From assembly GCF_024704725.1 (NCBI RefSeq), contig NZ_JALIQS010000007.1, forward strand, positions 62,001-126,000: a DNA stretch of 64,000 nucleotides. The letters are read 5' to 3'. The translations under genes and the position numbers were made by a program. Under the pieces are notes generated by a model. It saw nothing but the letters and a program-made list of their open reading frames with translations. It was not told the DNA's origin and made no database searches. This document shows positions 47,827 to 58,187 of the stretch, one piece after another (positions within the stretch are counted from its first letter, which is position 1; every line of letters starts with the position of its first letter). This DNA is from Shinella sp. CPCC 101442 (GTDB taxonomy: Bacteria; Pseudomonadota; Alphaproteobacteria; Rhizobiales; Rhizobiaceae).

Positions 47827-49377
47827 ATGACCGATACGAACCGCTTCTACATCACGACCGCCATTTCCTATCCGAACGGCAAGCCGCATATCGGCCATGC
47901 CTACGAGCTGATCGCGACGGATGCCATGGCGCGCTACCAGCGGCTCGACGGGCGCGATGTGTTCTTCCTGACCGGCACGGATGAGCATGGCCAGAAGATG
48001 CAGCAGACGGCACGCAAGGAAGGCATTACGCCGCGTGAGCTCGCAGACAGAAATTCTGCCGAATTCAAGCAGATGGCCGTTCTTCTTAATGCATCGAACG
48101 ACGACTTCATCCGCACGACCGAAGAGCGTCATTACGAAGCCTGTGCCGAAATCTGGCGCCGCATGGAAGCCAATGGCGACATCTACAAGGGTGGTTATGC
48201 CGGCTGGTACTCCGTGCGTGACGAAGCCTACTACCAGGAAAACGAGACGGAAAAGCGCGACGACGGCGTGCGCTACGGCCCGCAGGGCACACCCGTCGAG
48301 TGGGTCGAGGAGGAGAGCTACTTCTTCCGTCTGTCGGATTATCAGGACAGGCTGCTGAAGCACTACGAGGACAATCCCGATTTCATCGGTCCGGCCGAAC
48401 GCCGCAACGAGGTGGTCTCCTTCGTCAAGTCGGGCCTGAAGGATCTCTCGGTCTCACGCACGACTTTCGACTGGGGCATTCCGGTTCCGGGCGATCCGGC
48501 CCATGTCATGTATGTCTGGGTCGACGCGCTGACGAACTATGTCACCGCGACCGGCTACCTTACGGACCCCGAGGGGCCGCGGGCAAAATACTGGCCGGCG
48601 AACATCCACATCATCGGCAAGGACATCATTCGCTTCCATGCCGTCTACTGGCCGGCCTTCTTGATGTCGGCCGGCGTGCCGCTGCCGGAGCGAGTCTTCG
48701 CCCACGGCTTCCTGCTCAACAAGGGCGAGAAGATGTCGAAGTCGCTCGGCAACGTGGTCGATCCGGTCAATCTCGTGAACCATTTCGGCCTCGACCCGAT
48801 CCGCTATTTCTTCCTGCGCGAAGTCTCCTTTGGCCAGGACGGCAGCTATAGCGAGGAGGGTATCGCCATCCGCATCAACTCCGATCTCGCCAACGGCATC
48901 GGCAACCTCGCGAGCCGTTCGCTGTCGATGATCGTCAAGAACTGCGACGGCAAGGTGCCGGAGTGCGGCGAACTCTCGGACGCCGACCGCGCGATGCTTG
49001 CCTCGGTCGATGCGCTGCATGCGATCACCCGCGAGGAAATGGGCAAGCAGCAGATCCACAAGGCGCTGGCGGCGATCATCGCGGTCGTTTCGGAGGCCGA
49101 CCGCTACTTTGCCGGCGAGGCGCCGTGGGCGCTGAAAAAGACCGACCCCGTGCGCATGGGCACCGTGCTCTATGTCACCGCGGAAGTGGTGCGTCAGATC
49201 GCGATCCTGCTGCAGCCCTACATGCCGCAATCGAGCCGCAAGCTGCTCGACCTCGTCGCAGCGCCTGTCGAAAATCGCGATTTCTCGGCGCTCGGCGCGG
49301 CGGGCCGCCTCGTTGCGGGAACGCCGCTGGAAGCACCGACCCCGGTCTTCCCGCGCTATGTCGCCCCCGAGGCTTGA
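47827..49377 (+). CDS. metG: Methionyl-tRNA synthetase
   Basis: The 516-residue product has the HIGH motif in [11 protein letters not shown] and KMSKS in [10 protein letters not shown], with TDEHGQKM between. There is no C-terminal tRNA-binding EMAP-like domain. It is the short form, lacking the four-Cys knuckle pairs, seen in many alphaproteobacteria. The ATG at 47827 starts the family sequence ([17 protein letters not shown]). It is followed seven bases later by tatD. Confidence 0.95.
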   Translation: MTDTNRFYITTAISYPNGKPHIGHAYELIATDAMARYQRLDGRDVFFLTGTDEHGQKMQQTARKEGITPRELADRNSAEFKQMAVLLNASNDDFIRTTEERHYEACAEIWRRMEANGDIYKGGYAGWYSVRDEAYYQENETEKRDDGVRYGPQGTPVEWVEEESYFFRLSDYQDRLLKHYEDNPDFIGPAERRNEVVSFVKSGLKDLSVSRTTFDWGIPVPGDPAHVMYVWVDALTNYVTATGYLTDPEGPRAKYWPANIHIIGKDIIRFHAVYWPAFLMSAGVPLPERVFAHGFLLNKGEKMSKSLGNVVDPVNLVNHFGLDPIRYFFLREVSFGQDGSYSEEGIAIRINSDLANGIGNLASRSLSMIVKNCDGKVPECGELSDADRAMLASVDALHAITREEMGKQQIHKALAAIIAVVSEADRYFAGEAPWALKKTDPVRMGTVLYVTAEVVRQIAILLQPYMPQSSRKLLDLVAAPVENRDFSALGAAGRLVAGTPLEAPTPVFPRYVAPEA

Positions 49378-49384
49378 TGCCGCG

Positions 49385-50164
49385 ATGCTGATCGACACCC
49401 ATTGCCATCTGGATTTTCCGGATTTCGCCGTGGAGCGCGACGATATCGTCGCGCGGGCACACGCGGCCGGCGTCAGGCAGATGATCACCATCTCGACGCG
49501 GGTGAAAAAGTTCCCGGAGATCCTGGCGATCGCCGAAAGCTATCCCTCTGTCTTCTGCTCGGTGGGCACGCATCCGCACAATGCGGATGAGGAGCTGGAC
49601 ATCACCGTGGCGGAGCTGGTGGCGCTTTCGAAGCATCCGCTCGTCGTGGCGATCGGGGAGGCGGGTCTCGACTACTTCTACGACAATGCACCACGCGAGG
49701 CGCAGGCGATCGGCCTCACCAACCATATTGCCGCCGCCCGGGAAACCGGCCTGCCGCTCGTCATCCACAGCCGTTCTGCGGATGAGGATATGGCGGCGAT
49801 CCTGAGCGATGAGACGGAGAAGGGCGCCTTCCCCTTCCTGTTGCACTGTTTCTCTTCCGGCCCGGAGCTCGCCCGCATCGGTGTCGAACTCGGCGGCTAC
49901 GTCTCCTTCTCGGGCATCCTCACTTTCCCGAAATCCGAGGAGTTGCGCGAGATCGCCAGGACCGTGCCGTTGGAGCGCATGCTGGTCGAGACCGATGCAC
50001 CGTATCTTGCGCCGAAACCGTTCCGGGGCAAGCGCAACGAACCGGCCTATGTCGCCCATACCGCGGCGGTGCTTGCGGAAACAGTCGGCGTCAGCGTCGA
50101 GGAGATCGCCCGCATCACCACGGAAAACGCCTTCCGCATCTTCTCGAAGATGCCACGGGTGTAG
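49385..50164 (+). CDS. TatD-family metal-dependent DNase
   Basis: The 259-residue TIM-barrel hydrolase has the metal-binding DTHCHLDF at the start, GEAGLDYFYD (Glu), VIHSRSADEDM (His), LHCFSSGPE (His) and VETDAPYLAP (Asp). This is the complete TatD ligand set. TatD enzymes are 3'-5' exonucleases or AP-site nucleases. It sits between metG and the MBL-fold gene with small gaps, so all are probably one operon. Confidence 0.92.
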   Translation: MLIDTHCHLDFPDFAVERDDIVARAHAAGVRQMITISTRVKKFPEILAIAESYPSVFCSVGTHPHNADEELDITVAELVALSKHPLVVAIGEAGLDYFYDNAPREAQAIGLTNHIAAARETGLPLVIHSRSADEDMAAILSDETEKGAFPFLLHCFSSGPELARIGVELGGYVSFSGILTFPKSEELREIARTVPLERMLVETDAPYLAPKPFRGKRNEPAYVAHTAAVLAETVGVSVEEIARITTENAFRIFSKMPRV

Positions 50165-50166
50165 CC

Positions 50167-50994
50167 GTGATCTACCGGCGGCGCTTCACCATCCTCGGCT
50201 GCGGTTCTTCGCCCGGCACGCCGCGCATCACCGGCGATTGGGGCGCCTGCGATCCCGCCAACCCGAAAAACCGCCGTACCCGCGCCGCCTTCCTCGTGGA
50301 ACAGTTCGGGCCGGACGGCGTGACGACTGTCGTCATCGATACGGGCCCGGATTTTCGCGTGCAGATGATCGCGGCCGGCGTCGAAGACATTGACGCGGTG
50401 TTCTACACCCATCCACATGCCGATCATATTCACGGCATTGACGATATCAGGGGCTTCGTGCTGCAGAACCACCGGCAGGTGCCGATCTGGGCCGATGCGC
50501 CGACGATGGAGCGCATCCGCGAAGGTTTCGGCTACTGCCTGAGGACGCCGGAAGGCAGCCTGTATCCGCCGATCGTGACGGAAAACCTGATCGAACCCCG
50601 GGATGCGCCGGTGACGATCCATGGGCGAGGGGGTTCCATTACCTTCCAGCCGCACCTCCAGATCCACGGCTCGATCCATTCGCTGGGCTTCCGCATCGGC
50701 GATATCGCCTATTGCAGCGATGTCAGCGATTTTCCGGAAGAGACCGTGCCGCGACTCCAGAACCTCGACGTACTGATCGTCGATGCGCTGCAGTATCGTT
50801 TCCATTCGAGCCACCTGTCGCTCGGCCAGGCGCTGGAATGGATCGAGCGGCTGAAGCCGGCGCGCGCCATCCTGACCCACATGCATGTGCCGCTCGACTA
50901 CGACACGGTGCAAAAGGAAACGCCGGATCATGTCGAACCGGCGTTTGATGGTCTTCGCTTCGAGATCGAACTTTCGGACGATCAGCTGAAATAA
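50167..50994 (+). CDS. MBL-fold metallohydrolase, PhnP-like
   Basis: The 275-residue product has the metallo-beta-lactamase motif [11 protein letters not shown]. Upstream of it lie the family-typical [20 protein letters not shown] and [10 protein letters not shown], and downstream are CSDVSDFP and [11 protein letters not shown]. The layout resembles PhnP, a cyclic-phosphate diesterase, but no phosphonate genes lie nearby. It starts at a GTG two bases after the tatD stop. Its end overlaps the convergent purC by 13 bases. Confidence 0.85.
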   Translation: MIYRRRFTILGCGSSPGTPRITGDWGACDPANPKNRRTRAAFLVEQFGPDGVTTVVIDTGPDFRVQMIAAGVEDIDAVFYTHPHADHIHGIDDIRGFVLQNHRQVPIWADAPTMERIREGFGYCLRTPEGSLYPPIVTENLIEPRDAPVTIHGRGGSITFQPHLQIHGSIHSLGFRIGDIAYCSDVSDFPEETVPRLQNLDVLIVDALQYRFHSSHLSLGQALEWIERLKPARAILTHMHVPLDYDTVQKETPDHVEPAFDGLRFEIELSDDQLK

Positions 50995-51935
50995 GGTTTC
51001 AGGTTTTCGCGGATGCGCTCCAGCACCGTTGCGCCGGACAGGTCCGGCATAAAGGCCTTGCCGGTGATCTGCTCATAGGCCTGGATATAGACCTTGGATG
51101 TCTGCTCGACGAGATCGCGCGGGATTTCCGGGATCGGATCCTTGTAGGGATCGCAGCGCTCGGTGACCCAGGCGCGGACGAAATCCTTGTCGAAGCTTGC
51201 CGGGCGACCGCCCTTGGCAAAGCTTTCCGCGTAGCTTTCGGCAATCCAGTAGCGGCTCGAATCCGGTGTGTGGATTTCGTCGGCCAGCACGATGCAGCCG
51301 TCCTTGTCCGTACCGAATTCATATTTGGTGTCGACCAGGATCAGGCCTCGCTCGGCCGCACGCGCCTGACCGCGTGCAAAAAGCGCCAGTGCATAGCGTG
51401 AAACGATTTCCCATTGTTCAGCGGTCAACAGGCCCTGATCGAGGATCTCCTGGCCGGACAGCGGTTCGTCATGGCCGCCATCGAACGCCTTGCTCGTCGG
51501 CGTGATGATCGGCTCGGGCAATTTCTCGTTGTCGCGCAGGCCATCCGGCAGCGTGATGCCGTACATCTGGCGTTCGCCCTTGCGGTATTTGGTGAGGATC
51601 GAGGTGCTGGTGGTGCCGGCGAGATAGCCGCGCACGACGATTTCCACCGGCAGGATATCGAGCCGCGTGCCGATCACGACATTCGGATCCGGATAGGACC
51701 GGACGTGGTTCGGGCAGATATCGGCGGTTTCCTCGAACCAATAGCGCGCCGTCTGCGTCAGCACTTCGCCCTTGAAGGGAATGGCCGTCAGGATGACGTC
51801 GAAGGCGCTGAGGCGGTCGGTGGCGATGATGATACGGCTGCCATCGGCAAGATCGTAGTTCTCGCGGACCTTGCCATTGTAGCGGTTCGGCAGTTCCGGA
51901 ATATGGGCGTCGGAGAGAATGCGCAGATCGCTCAT
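50982..51935 (-). CDS. purC: SAICAR synthetase
   Basis: The 317-residue product is of the long class I type, close to the yeast and alphaproteobacterial form. It shows the ATP-binding [19 protein letters not shown] and DRLSAFDV, the substrate loop [14 protein letters not shown], and [13 protein letters not shown] with [14 protein letters not shown]. It ligates aspartate to CAIR in purine synthesis. It stands alone, with the divergent GNAT gene upstream. Confidence 0.95.
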   Translation of the reverse strand: MSDLRILSDAHIPELPNRYNGKVRENYDLADGSRIIIATDRLSAFDVILTAIPFKGEVLTQTARYWFEETADICPNHVRSYPDPNVVIGTRLDILPVEIVVRGYLAGTTSTSILTKYRKGERQMYGITLPDGLRDNEKLPEPIITPTSKAFDGGHDEPLSGQEILDQGLLTAEQWEIVSRYALALFARGQARAAERGLILVDTKYEFGTDKDGCIVLADEIHTPDSSRYWIAESYAESFAKGGRPASFDKDFVRAWVTERCDPYKDPIPEIPRDLVEQTSKVYIQAYEQITGKAFMPDLSGATVLERIRENLKPYFS

Positions 51936-52246
51936 CGTGGCTGGCTTTCACTGTTGGTTCCGTCTGTCGTTCGCTTACGGCTCCAGACAGTTCCGGGTCA
52001 AGGCACAAACCGGATTTCCAGCGTCTTTCAGGCTTTTGGTAAATCAACTGGTTCCATAATCTATCTTATGTGATTGTTGTATGTAGCCGGGTGGGGGCAA
52101 GTTTGAAGTGCGAATTGCCTCCCTCCATACCGTTATAGCAGCGTGATTTTGGTGATGGGAGTTCGCCGGCCCGGTGTCGACTATGACTGATGATCCATGT
52201 AGCTTGCCACTCCGTTACCCCTTTTGCGTTCACCAGCGATACCGAA
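51936..52246. other. Intergenic region purC / GNAT
   Basis: About 310 bases between divergent genes, so it must hold both promoters. A weak stem GGGGGCAA / TTGCCTCC is visible near 52091-52122. No riboswitch, gene or clear operator is recognised. Confidence 0.45.
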
Positions 52247-52774
52247 ATGACCGACATCCCCGTGCTCGAAACCGACCGCCTTGTCCTGCGCGGTTTTCAA
52301 CCTGACGATCTCGATGCCATGACAGCCATGTGGGCCTTGCCCGAGACCGTGCGCTATATCGGCGGTGTGCCGCTGACGCGCGAACAATCCTGGACCCGCC
52401 TCCTTCGTCATATCGGCATGTGGGCGGTCATGGGCTTCGGCTTCTGGGCGATCACCGACAAGGCCACGGGGCATCTTGTCGGCGAAGCCGGGTTTCATGA
52501 GATGCGCCGGGAAATGATACCGAGCATCGAAAACACGATGGAGGCCGGCTGGGGGCTGCTGCCGGAAATGCATGGCCGCGGCTATGCCAGCGAAGCGCTT
52601 GAGGCGATGTGGGTCTGGGCGGCGGCGAACCATCCCGACATGCCGATCACCTGCATCATCGATCCCCGAAACACCGCGTCGCTCAGCCTCGCCATGCGCC
52701 ACGGTTTTCGATCCTTTGCGCGATCGGTCTATCAGGACTCCGACATTATCGTCCTGAGCCGAGCCTCGTCCTGA
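52247..52774 (+). CDS. GNAT-family N-acetyltransferase (RimJ-like)
   Basis: The 175-residue product opens VLETDRLVLRGFQPDDLDAM, the usual beta-1/alpha-1 of the Acetyltransf_3 branch. It has the acetyl-CoA loop GRGYASEALEAM and DPRNTASLSLAMRHGF near the end. The acceptor is unknown. The ATG at 52247 fits the family start; an in-frame ATG at 52190 would add 19 residues with no homology. A terminator follows. Confidence 0.82.
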   Translation: MTDIPVLETDRLVLRGFQPDDLDAMTAMWALPETVRYIGGVPLTREQSWTRLLRHIGMWAVMGFGFWAITDKATGHLVGEAGFHEMRREMIPSIENTMEAGWGLLPEMHGRGYASEALEAMWVWAAANHPDMPITCIIDPRNTASLSLAMRHGFRSFARSVYQDSDIIVLSRASS

Positions 52775-52793
52775 AAGAAGACGTCTTTCCTCT

Positions 52794-52826
52794 AGATATC
52801 ACGAACAAGTGATATTCGTCTTTTTA
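52794..52826 (+). terminator. Terminator of the GNAT gene
   Basis: GATATCAC - GAACAA - GTGATATTC is followed by GTCTTTTTAATT. The following 100 bases are markedly A/T-rich. Confidence 0.7.
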
Positions 52827-52963
52827 ATTAAAAAAACTTTTCCAATATATTGGTTTTAAATAATTTTATCGCGCATGATTTTGTCTGGATTCCTGTTTTT
52901 CGGCAGCAGCCCTAGGCGACTTCACGTGCTACTCTAACTTCCGTTGAAACGGGAGTGTGCGCC

Positions 52964-53386
52964 ATGAGATTGCCTGCCGCCGTGTTTCTTTGCGTTTCCA
53001 TGCCCTTGTTTTCGCTGGCGACCGCGCGCGCGGAAGAGCCCGTGGACACGGCGCAAGGCATCATCCAGAGCCAGATCGGCGCCTTTCTGAACGACGATGC
53101 GAAGACCGCCTACTCCTTCGCCTCGCCCACCATCCGCGGAAAATTCCCCAATGAGGCCGTCTTCTTCGAGATGGTGAAGAAGGGATATGCGCCGGTTTAC
53201 CGGCCGGGTAATTTCGCCTTCGGCCGCTCCAAGGTCGAGGGCGACATGGTGGTGCAGGAAGTGCTGATCTCGGGGCCTGACGGCAAGGACTGGACGGCGC
53301 TCTATCAACTCCTGAAGCAGCCGGACGGCAGCTACAAGATCAACGGCGTGCACATGGTGCGCGCAGCACCTGGTCCCGAAATCTGA
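52964..53386 (+). CDS. DUF4864 secreted protein
   Basis: The 140-residue product has a signal peptide (VFLCVSMPLFSLATARA). The mature domain opens DTAQGIIQSQIGAFLNDD with AYSFASPTIRGKFPN and later FGRSKVEGDMVVQEVLISG. This is the NTF2-like DUF4864 pattern. The ATG at 52964 is chosen for the upstream GGGAG; a GTG at 52955 is the alternative. Function is unknown. It is convergent with tgt, with 12 bases between the stops. Confidence 0.8.
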   Translation: MRLPAAVFLCVSMPLFSLATARAEEPVDTAQGIIQSQIGAFLNDDAKTAYSFASPTIRGKFPNEAVFFEMVKKGYAPVYRPGNFAFGRSKVEGDMVVQEVLISGPDGKDWTALYQLLKQPDGSYKINGVHMVRAAPGPEI

Positions 53387-53398
53387 CCGCCTGTTTTC

Positions 53399-54529
53399 TC
53401 AGAGAGGGGCGAGATCGCCCCTCGCCCACTCTTCCTGCGTCTGCGCCATGAAGTCGGCGAAGCGGCCTTCCTCGATCGCCTTGCGGATACCGGCCATCAG
53501 GTCCTGGTAGTAGGAGAGATTGTTCCAGGTCAGCAGCATGCCGCCGAGGGATTCGTTGGCGCGGACGAGGTGGTGCAGGTAGGCGCGCGAATAGTCGCGC
53601 GCGGCCGGGCAGTTCGATTCCTCGTCGAGCGGACGCATATCCTCCGCATGGCGGGCATTGCGCAGGTTGATGCGGCCGCGGCGGGTGAAGGCAAGGCCGT
53701 GGCGGCCGGAGCGGGTCGGCATCACGCAGTCGAACATGTCGATGCCGCGCGCGACGGATTTCAGCATGTCGTCCGGCGTGCCGACACCCATCAGGTAGCG
53801 TGGCTTTTCGAAGGGCATGTGCGGGATGGTCGTGTCGATCATGTCAAGCATGACCTCCTGCGGCTCACCGACGGCGAGGCCGCCGATGGCGTAACCCTTG
53901 AGGTTCAGGTCGGTGAGCGCCTGAGCGGAGCGCACACGCAGATGCGGGACATCGCCGCCCTGCACGATGCCGAACATCGCCTTGCCCGGTTGGTCACTAA
54001 AAGCCGCCTTGCAGCGCTCGGCCCAGCGCAGCGACATTTCCATGGCGCGCTCGATTTCCTTGGGCGATGCCGGCAGTGCCACGCATTCGTCGAGCTGCAT
54101 CTGGATATCGCTGCCGAGCAGGCCCTGGATCTCGATGGAGCGCTCCGGCGACATGTGGTGCAGTGCGCCGTCTATATGGCTCTTGAAGGTGACGCCCTGC
54201 TCGTCGAGATTGCGAAGACCGGACAGCGACATGACCTGGAAGCCGCCGCTATCCGTCAGGATCGGATGCGGCCAGCGGATGAGCTCATGCAGGCCGCCTA
54301 GGCGCGCGACGCGCTCCGGGCCGGGACGCAGCATCAGGTGATAGGTGTTGCCGAGGATGATGTCCGCGCCAAGCTCGCGCACCTGGTCGAGATACATCGC
54401 CTTGACCGTCCCCACCGTGCCGACGGGCATGAAGGCCGGCGTGCGGATCGTGCCACGCGGCATGGAAACCTCGCCGCGGCGGGCCTTGCCATCGGTGGCG
54501 AGAAGCTTGAACTGGAAGGTTTCGGTCAT
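53399..54529 (-). CDS. tgt: tRNA-guanine transglycosylase, zinc ligands substituted
   Basis: The 376-residue product has the bacterial TGT core: active-site [10 protein letters not shown] (Asp93 region), [17 protein letters not shown] and the nucleophile region [15 protein letters not shown]. It exchanges guanine-34 for preQ1 in tRNAs of the queuosine pathway. The zinc site is altered: where E. coli has Cys302, Cys304, Cys307 and His333, this protein reads Ser305, Cys307, Ala310 and an Asn near 336. The overall fold motifs are intact, so it may still be active. It overlaps queA by four bases (ATGA). Confidence 0.92.
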   Translation of the reverse strand: MTETFQFKLLATDGKARRGEVSMPRGTIRTPAFMPVGTVGTVKAMYLDQVRELGADIILGNTYHLMLRPGPERVARLGGLHELIRWPHPILTDSGGFQVMSLSGLRNLDEQGVTFKSHIDGALHHMSPERSIEIQGLLGSDIQMQLDECVALPASPKEIERAMEMSLRWAERCKAAFSDQPGKAMFGIVQGGDVPHLRVRSAQALTDLNLKGYAIGGLAVGEPQEVMLDMIDTTIPHMPFEKPRYLMGVGTPDDMLKSVARGIDMFDCVMPTRSGRHGLAFTRRGRINLRNARHAEDMRPLDEESNCPAARDYSRAYLHHLVRANESLGGMLLTWNNLSYYQDLMAGIRKAIEEGRFADFMAQTQEEWARGDLAPL

Positions 54530-55587
54530 CGGTGGTCCCGGAAAAGCAGGCTGGAGTCGCCGTAGGAATAGAAGCGGTAGCCGGTCGAGATGGCGTGCGC
54601 ATAGGCGCCGCGCATCGTCTCGAGACCGGAAAAGGCCGAGACGAGCATGAAGAGCGTCGATTTCGGCAGGTGGAAGTTGGTCATCAGCATATCGGCCGTG
54701 CGGAAGCGGTAGCCTGGCGTGATGAAAATGCCGGTGGCACCAGACCATGGCTGGATCGTGCCGTCGTCGTCGGCCGCGCTTTCGAGCAGGCGCAGCGACG
54801 TGGTGCCGACGGAGACGATGCGCCCGCCCCTCGCCTTGACGGCGTTGAGCGCGGCGGCGGTCTCCTCGGAGACATAGCCGATCTCCTCGTGCATCACGTG
54901 CTCGGTCGTGTCGTCGGCCTTGACTGGCAGGAAGGTGCCGGCACCGACATGCAGCGTCACGAAATGGCGTTCCACGCCGAGCGCATCGAGCTTTTCGAAA
55001 AGCGCGTCGGTGAAATGCAGGCCTGCGGTGGGCGCAGCCACAGCGCCTTCCTCGCGGGCATAGATCGTCTGATAGTCCTTCCGGTCCAGTTCGTCCTCAA
55101 GGCGCTTGGAGGCGATATAGGGCGGCAGCGGGATATGGCCGACCAGGGCGATGGCGCGATCGAGATCGGGGCCGGCAGCATCGAAATGCAAGGTGACTTC
55201 GCCGCCCTCGCCCTTCTGTTCGACGATTGCCGAGAGATCGTCACCGAAGGTGATGCGGTCGCCGAGCTTGATACGTTTGCCCGGTTTGGCGAAGGCCTTC
55301 CAACGGTCGCCGGCAATGCGCATGTGCAGTGTGGCGGAAACCTTCTGGTCGCCTGCCCCTTCACGAAGACGGATGCCTTCCAGCTGGGCTGGGATGACGC
55401 GCGTGTCGTTGAAGACCAGTGCGTCGCCGGCCCTCAGCAGCGAAGGCAGATCGCCGACGGTGCGGTCCGTATAGGGCGTGGCGTTGTCCGGCTGCACGAC
55501 GAGCAGCTTCGCGGCTTCCCGCGGCGTCACCGGGCGAAGCGCGATATTCTCTTCCGGCAGATCGAAATCGAAGAGGTCGACACGCAT
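54526..55587 (-). CDS. queA: tRNA preQ1 ribosyltransferase-isomerase
   Basis: The 353-residue product opens [19 protein letters not shown]. It has [15 protein letters not shown], the [18 protein letters not shown] segment, [11 protein letters not shown] and [17 protein letters not shown]. It transfers the ribosyl part of SAM to preQ1-34 in tRNA, giving epoxyqueuosine after tgt has acted. It is translationally coupled to tgt. The start is the ATG at 55587. Confidence 0.95.
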   Translation of the reverse strand: MRVDLFDFDLPEENIALRPVTPREAAKLLVVQPDNATPYTDRTVGDLPSLLRAGDALVFNDTRVIPAQLEGIRLREGAGDQKVSATLHMRIAGDRWKAFAKPGKRIKLGDRITFGDDLSAIVEQKGEGGEVTLHFDAAGPDLDRAIALVGHIPLPPYIASKRLEDELDRKDYQTIYAREEGAVAAPTAGLHFTDALFEKLDALGVERHFVTLHVGAGTFLPVKADDTTEHVMHEEIGYVSEETAAALNAVKARGGRIVSVGTTSLRLLESAADDDGTIQPWSGATGIFITPGYRFRTADMLMTNFHLPKSTLFMLVSAFSGLETMRGAYAHAISTGYRFYSYGDSSLLFRDHR

Positions 55588-55595
55588 GGCAGACC

Positions 55596-56045
55596 TCAGA
55601 GAAAGCGGATCATCAGCGCGCCGGCGACGAGCAGCATCGCGCCACCAACGCGGCCGACGGAGATTTCGCGCACGGCCATGCCGAGGAAACCGATGCGATC
55701 GAGTAGGATGCCGGCAAGCAGTTGGCCGGAAACGGCAAAGGCCATGACGGCAGCTGCACCGATGCGCGGCGTGAGAAAAATGGCGGTCGTGACATAGACC
55801 GTGCCGAGCGCGCCGCCGGCAACATAGAGCCAGAGGTCCGGACCGCGCCAATCCGGCGAGCGGCCTTCGAAGGAGGCGGTGGCGAGAACGACGAAGCCGA
55901 GAATCAACGCCCCCGAAAGGAACGAGACGCAGGCGGCGGCCACCGGCATGCTCAGGCCGCGGCCGAGCATGGCATTGATGGGAGCCTGAATTGCGATGCA
56001 CGCGCCGGCCGCGATGGCGAGCAGCGCCCAGAGGAAAGCAGCCAT
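55596..56045 (-). CDS. DMT-family YdcZ-type membrane protein (DUF606)
   Basis: The 149-residue product is a five-helix half-transporter. It opens [29 protein letters not shown] and has [22 protein letters not shown] and [14 protein letters not shown]. That is the YdcZ (DUF606) pattern, with single-unit proteins that likely dimerise. The ATG at 56045 has AAGGA upstream. Its stop is eight bases before queA, so it probably belongs to the tgt-queA operon. Confidence 0.8.
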   Translation of the reverse strand: MAAFLWALLAIAAGACIAIQAPINAMLGRGLSMPVAAACVSFLSGALILGFVVLATASFEGRSPDWRGPDLWLYVAGGALGTVYVTTAIFLTPRIGAAAVMAFAVSGQLLAGILLDRIGFLGMAVREISVGRVGGAMLLVAGALMIRFL

Positions 56046-56069
56046 ATCGCCGGTCCTTGAAAAGCGCAC

Positions 56070-56102
56070 AAACAAAACCGCGCCCGCCGGGGCGGGCGCG
56101 GT
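56070..56102 (-). terminator. Rho-independent terminator of the cytoplasmic cyclophilin gene
   Basis: On the minus strand CCGCGCCCGCC - CC - GGCGGGCGCGG is followed by TTTTGTTTG. It separates the cyclophilin pair from the DMT-queA-tgt group. Confidence 0.88.
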
Positions 56103-56121
56103 CGAAATCGACGGCGTTCTA

Positions 56122-56637
56122 TCAGGCCGCTACGTCGGCGGCAACCTTCAACGACACGATGGTGTCGGGATCGCGCACGGGCTCGCCGCGCTTGATCTTG
56201 TCGATGTTCTCCATGCCTTCGATGACCTGGCCCCAGACGGAATACTGCTTGTTCAGCCACGGGCTATCCGTGAAGCAGATGAAGAACTGCGAGTTGGCGG
56301 AGTTCGGCATCTGGCTGCGGGCCATGGAGCAGGTGCCGCGCACATGGCTCATGTTGGAGAATTCGGCCTTGAGGTCCGGCTTGTCGGAGCCGCCCATGCC
56401 GGCGCGGGCCGGGTTGAAATCCTTGCCGCCGGTCTTGCCGTACTGCACGTCGCCCGTCTGGGCCATGAAGTCCTCGATCACGCGGTGGAAGACGACACCG
56501 TCATAGGCGCCTTCGCGTGCCAGTTCCTTGATGCGTGCGACGTGGCCCGGTGCGAGATCCGGAAGCAGCTGGATGACCACCTTGCCCTTGGTGGTTTCCA
56601 TGATGATTGTGTTTTCCGGATCCTTGATCTCGGCCAT
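56122..56637 (-). CDS. ppiB: Cytoplasmic cyclophilin (peptidyl-prolyl isomerase)
   Basis: The 171-residue product has no signal peptide. It shows VVFHRVIEDFMAQTGD, the active-site Arg, FSNMSHVRGTCSMAR, and NSANSQFFICFTDSPWLNKQ. It is paired with the exported paralogue at 56717-57283. The start is the ATG at 56637 (MAEIKDPENTI) with GGAGA upstream. A strong hairpin separates it from the exported gene, so they may be separately expressed. Confidence 0.92.
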   Translation of the reverse strand: MAEIKDPENTIIMETTKGKVVIQLLPDLAPGHVARIKELAREGAYDGVVFHRVIEDFMAQTGDVQYGKTGGKDFNPARAGMGGSDKPDLKAEFSNMSHVRGTCSMARSQMPNSANSQFFICFTDSPWLNKQYSVWGQVIEGMENIDKIKRGEPVRDPDTIVSLKVAADVAA

Positions 56638-56666
56638 GGTGTCTCTCCTTGAAGTGTGTTGCAAAA

Positions 56667-56708
56667 GGTGTGTCGCCGTTCTGCGATTACAACGGGCGAC
56701 ACACCAAA
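56667..56708 (-). terminator. Rho-independent terminator between the two cyclophilin genes
   Basis: On the minus strand GGTGTGTCGCCCGTT - GTAATCGCAG - AACGGCGACACACC is followed by TTTTGC. It ends the exported cyclophilin transcript. Confidence 0.8.
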
Positions 56709-56716
56709 AAGTGGAA

Positions 56717-57283
56717 TTATTTGCCGACGGTGACCTTTACCATGCGGTCAGGGTCCGTCACCGAACCGTTGTTGGCATCGTCGCCGAGCTTGATTTTGTC
56801 GACGTTCTCCATGCCGGAAACGACCTTGCCGACAACCGTGTACTGGCCGTTCAGGAAATCGCCGGGAGCGAACATGATGAAGAACTGCGAATTGGCGGAG
56901 TTCGGATCCTGCGAACGGGCCATGCCGACCGTGCCGCGCTCGAAGGGAATTTCCGAAAATTCCGCCGGGAGATCCGGCTGGCTGGAGCCGCCCGTGCCGG
57001 CACCCTGCGCCTGATAACCATCGGCCATGTCGCCATACTGCACGTCGCCCGTCTGGGCCATGAAGCCCTTGATCACGCGGTGGAAGGCGACATTGTCATA
57101 TTCGCCGGCGGCGGCCAGCGCCTTGATGCGCTCGGCATGCTTCGGCGCCTTGTCGTTCAGCTCGATGACGACAGGGCCGTCCTTCAGCTGGATCGTGATG
57201 AAATCGGCTGCCTGGGCGACGAAAGCGCTTGTGGCGGATGCCAGGAACAGGGCTCCTGCAAAGGCATTACGGAGAATGTTCAT
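56717..57283 (-). CDS. ppiA: Exported cyclophilin (peptidyl-prolyl isomerase)
   Basis: The 188-residue product has a signal peptide (AGALFLASATSAFVAQA). The cyclophilin domain shows VAFHRVIKGFMAQTGD, FERGTVGMARS and NSANSQFFIMFAPGDFLNGQ. It should act in the periplasm on prolyl bonds of exported proteins. It is the likely partner of coaD upstream, with a 35-base gap. The symbol is by analogy; orthology to E. coli ppiA is not proved. Confidence 0.9.
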   Translation of the reverse strand: MNILRNAFAGALFLASATSAFVAQAADFITIQLKDGPVVIELNDKAPKHAERIKALAAAGEYDNVAFHRVIKGFMAQTGDVQYGDMADGYQAQGAGTGGSSQPDLPAEFSEIPFERGTVGMARSQDPNSANSQFFIMFAPGDFLNGQYTVVGKVVSGMENVDKIKLGDDANNGSVTDPDRMVKVTVGK

Positions 57284-57318
57284 GATAGCTCCCTTGAGGG
57301 GTTCAGGATGATTGGGCT

Positions 57319-57813
57319 TTAGCCCTTCTGGCGGGCCTTGAGGGCCGCAAAGACGGGCGCCGGCACGAAGGCGCTGACATCACCGCCCATGGCCGCGATC
57401 TGGCGGACCAATGTGGCGGTAATGGGCCGCGAGGCGACGCCGGCCGGCAGAAACACGGTCTGCACATCTGGTGCCATCTGGCGATTCATGCCGGCCATCT
57501 GCATTTCATAGTCGAGATCCGTGCCGTCGCGCAGGCCCCGGATAAGGAGGCCCGCATTGTGGGTGCGCGCCGCATCGACCACCAGATTGGAAAAGGAGAC
57601 GACGCTGACGTCCCCTGCCCGCTCCGGCAATGCCCCGGCGATGGAAAGACGGATCAGCTCGGCGCGTTCTTCGAAGGAAAACAGCGGTGTTTTGCCGGGA
57701 TGAATGCCGATCGCGACGATGACCCTGGGGGCGACGTTCAGCGCCTGCACGAGCACATCGATATGGCCGTTGGTTATTGGATCGAAAGAGCCAGGATAAA
57801 AGGCGACTGTCAT
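57319..57813 (-). CDS. coaD: Phosphopantetheine adenylyltransferase
   Basis: The 164-residue product has the nucleotidyltransferase motif [12 protein letters not shown] at the start, [21 protein letters not shown] for the substrate site, and [14 protein letters not shown] near the end. The length is normal. It makes dephospho-CoA from phosphopantetheine and ATP. It is followed by the exported cyclophilin gene. Confidence 0.96.
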   Translation of the reverse strand: MTVAFYPGSFDPITNGHIDVLVQALNVAPRVIVAIGIHPGKTPLFSFEERAELIRLSIAGALPERAGDVSVVSFSNLVVDAARTHNAGLLIRGLRDGTDLDYEMQMAGMNRQMAPDVQTVFLPAGVASRPITATLVRQIAAMGGDVSAFVPAPVFAALKARQKG

Positions 57814-58061
57814 CGGCAGGGTCCCGTTTGCCGCCTTTTGTCATGGTCCGCCGCAATCTGCAAGGGTGCCGCCCGTCGCATCCCGAACTGTCCCCTGCCA
57901 AGAGGATGAACCCGGCATGAACGGGTCGTTCAAGAGCATTTCAGGTGCGCCATGCATAAATACCTGCATCGAAGTCGGGAACAAAGGTCGCAGTCGCGCA
58001 TTTCCTCGACCGAATACAACGGAACAAGTAACGCGTTTCCTTAGGCTGGAAGGAATACGAA

Positions 58062-58187
58062 ATGGCACTCGCTCTACTTTGCATGACCATGTTCATCGCG
58101 CTTAGCCTTGCAACGATCCATGCGCTTCGCGAAGAGGATCGGCCGGCCGCTTCGAAGCTCGCTGCCCGTGGCAAGTGGCTTCGGTGA
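58062..58187 (+). CDS. Tiny membrane protein 1 (41 residues)
   Basis: A 41-codon reading frame opens MALALLCMTMFIALSLATIH and continues with a charged tail that ends GKWLR. It is one transmembrane helix with a cytoplasmic basic end. An AAGGA lies eight bases before the ATG. Its stop overlaps the next start (GTGA). It is not recognised; support comes from the ribosome site, the helix and the coupling. Confidence 0.5.
   Translation: MALALLCMTMFIALSLATIHALREEDRPAASKLAARGKWLR

Noticed and set aside
53404-53423. Perfect inverted repeat GAGGGGCGAG/ATCGCCCCTC at the tgt stop
   Set aside because: There is no T-run on either side and it lies inside coding sequence, so it is not called a terminator.
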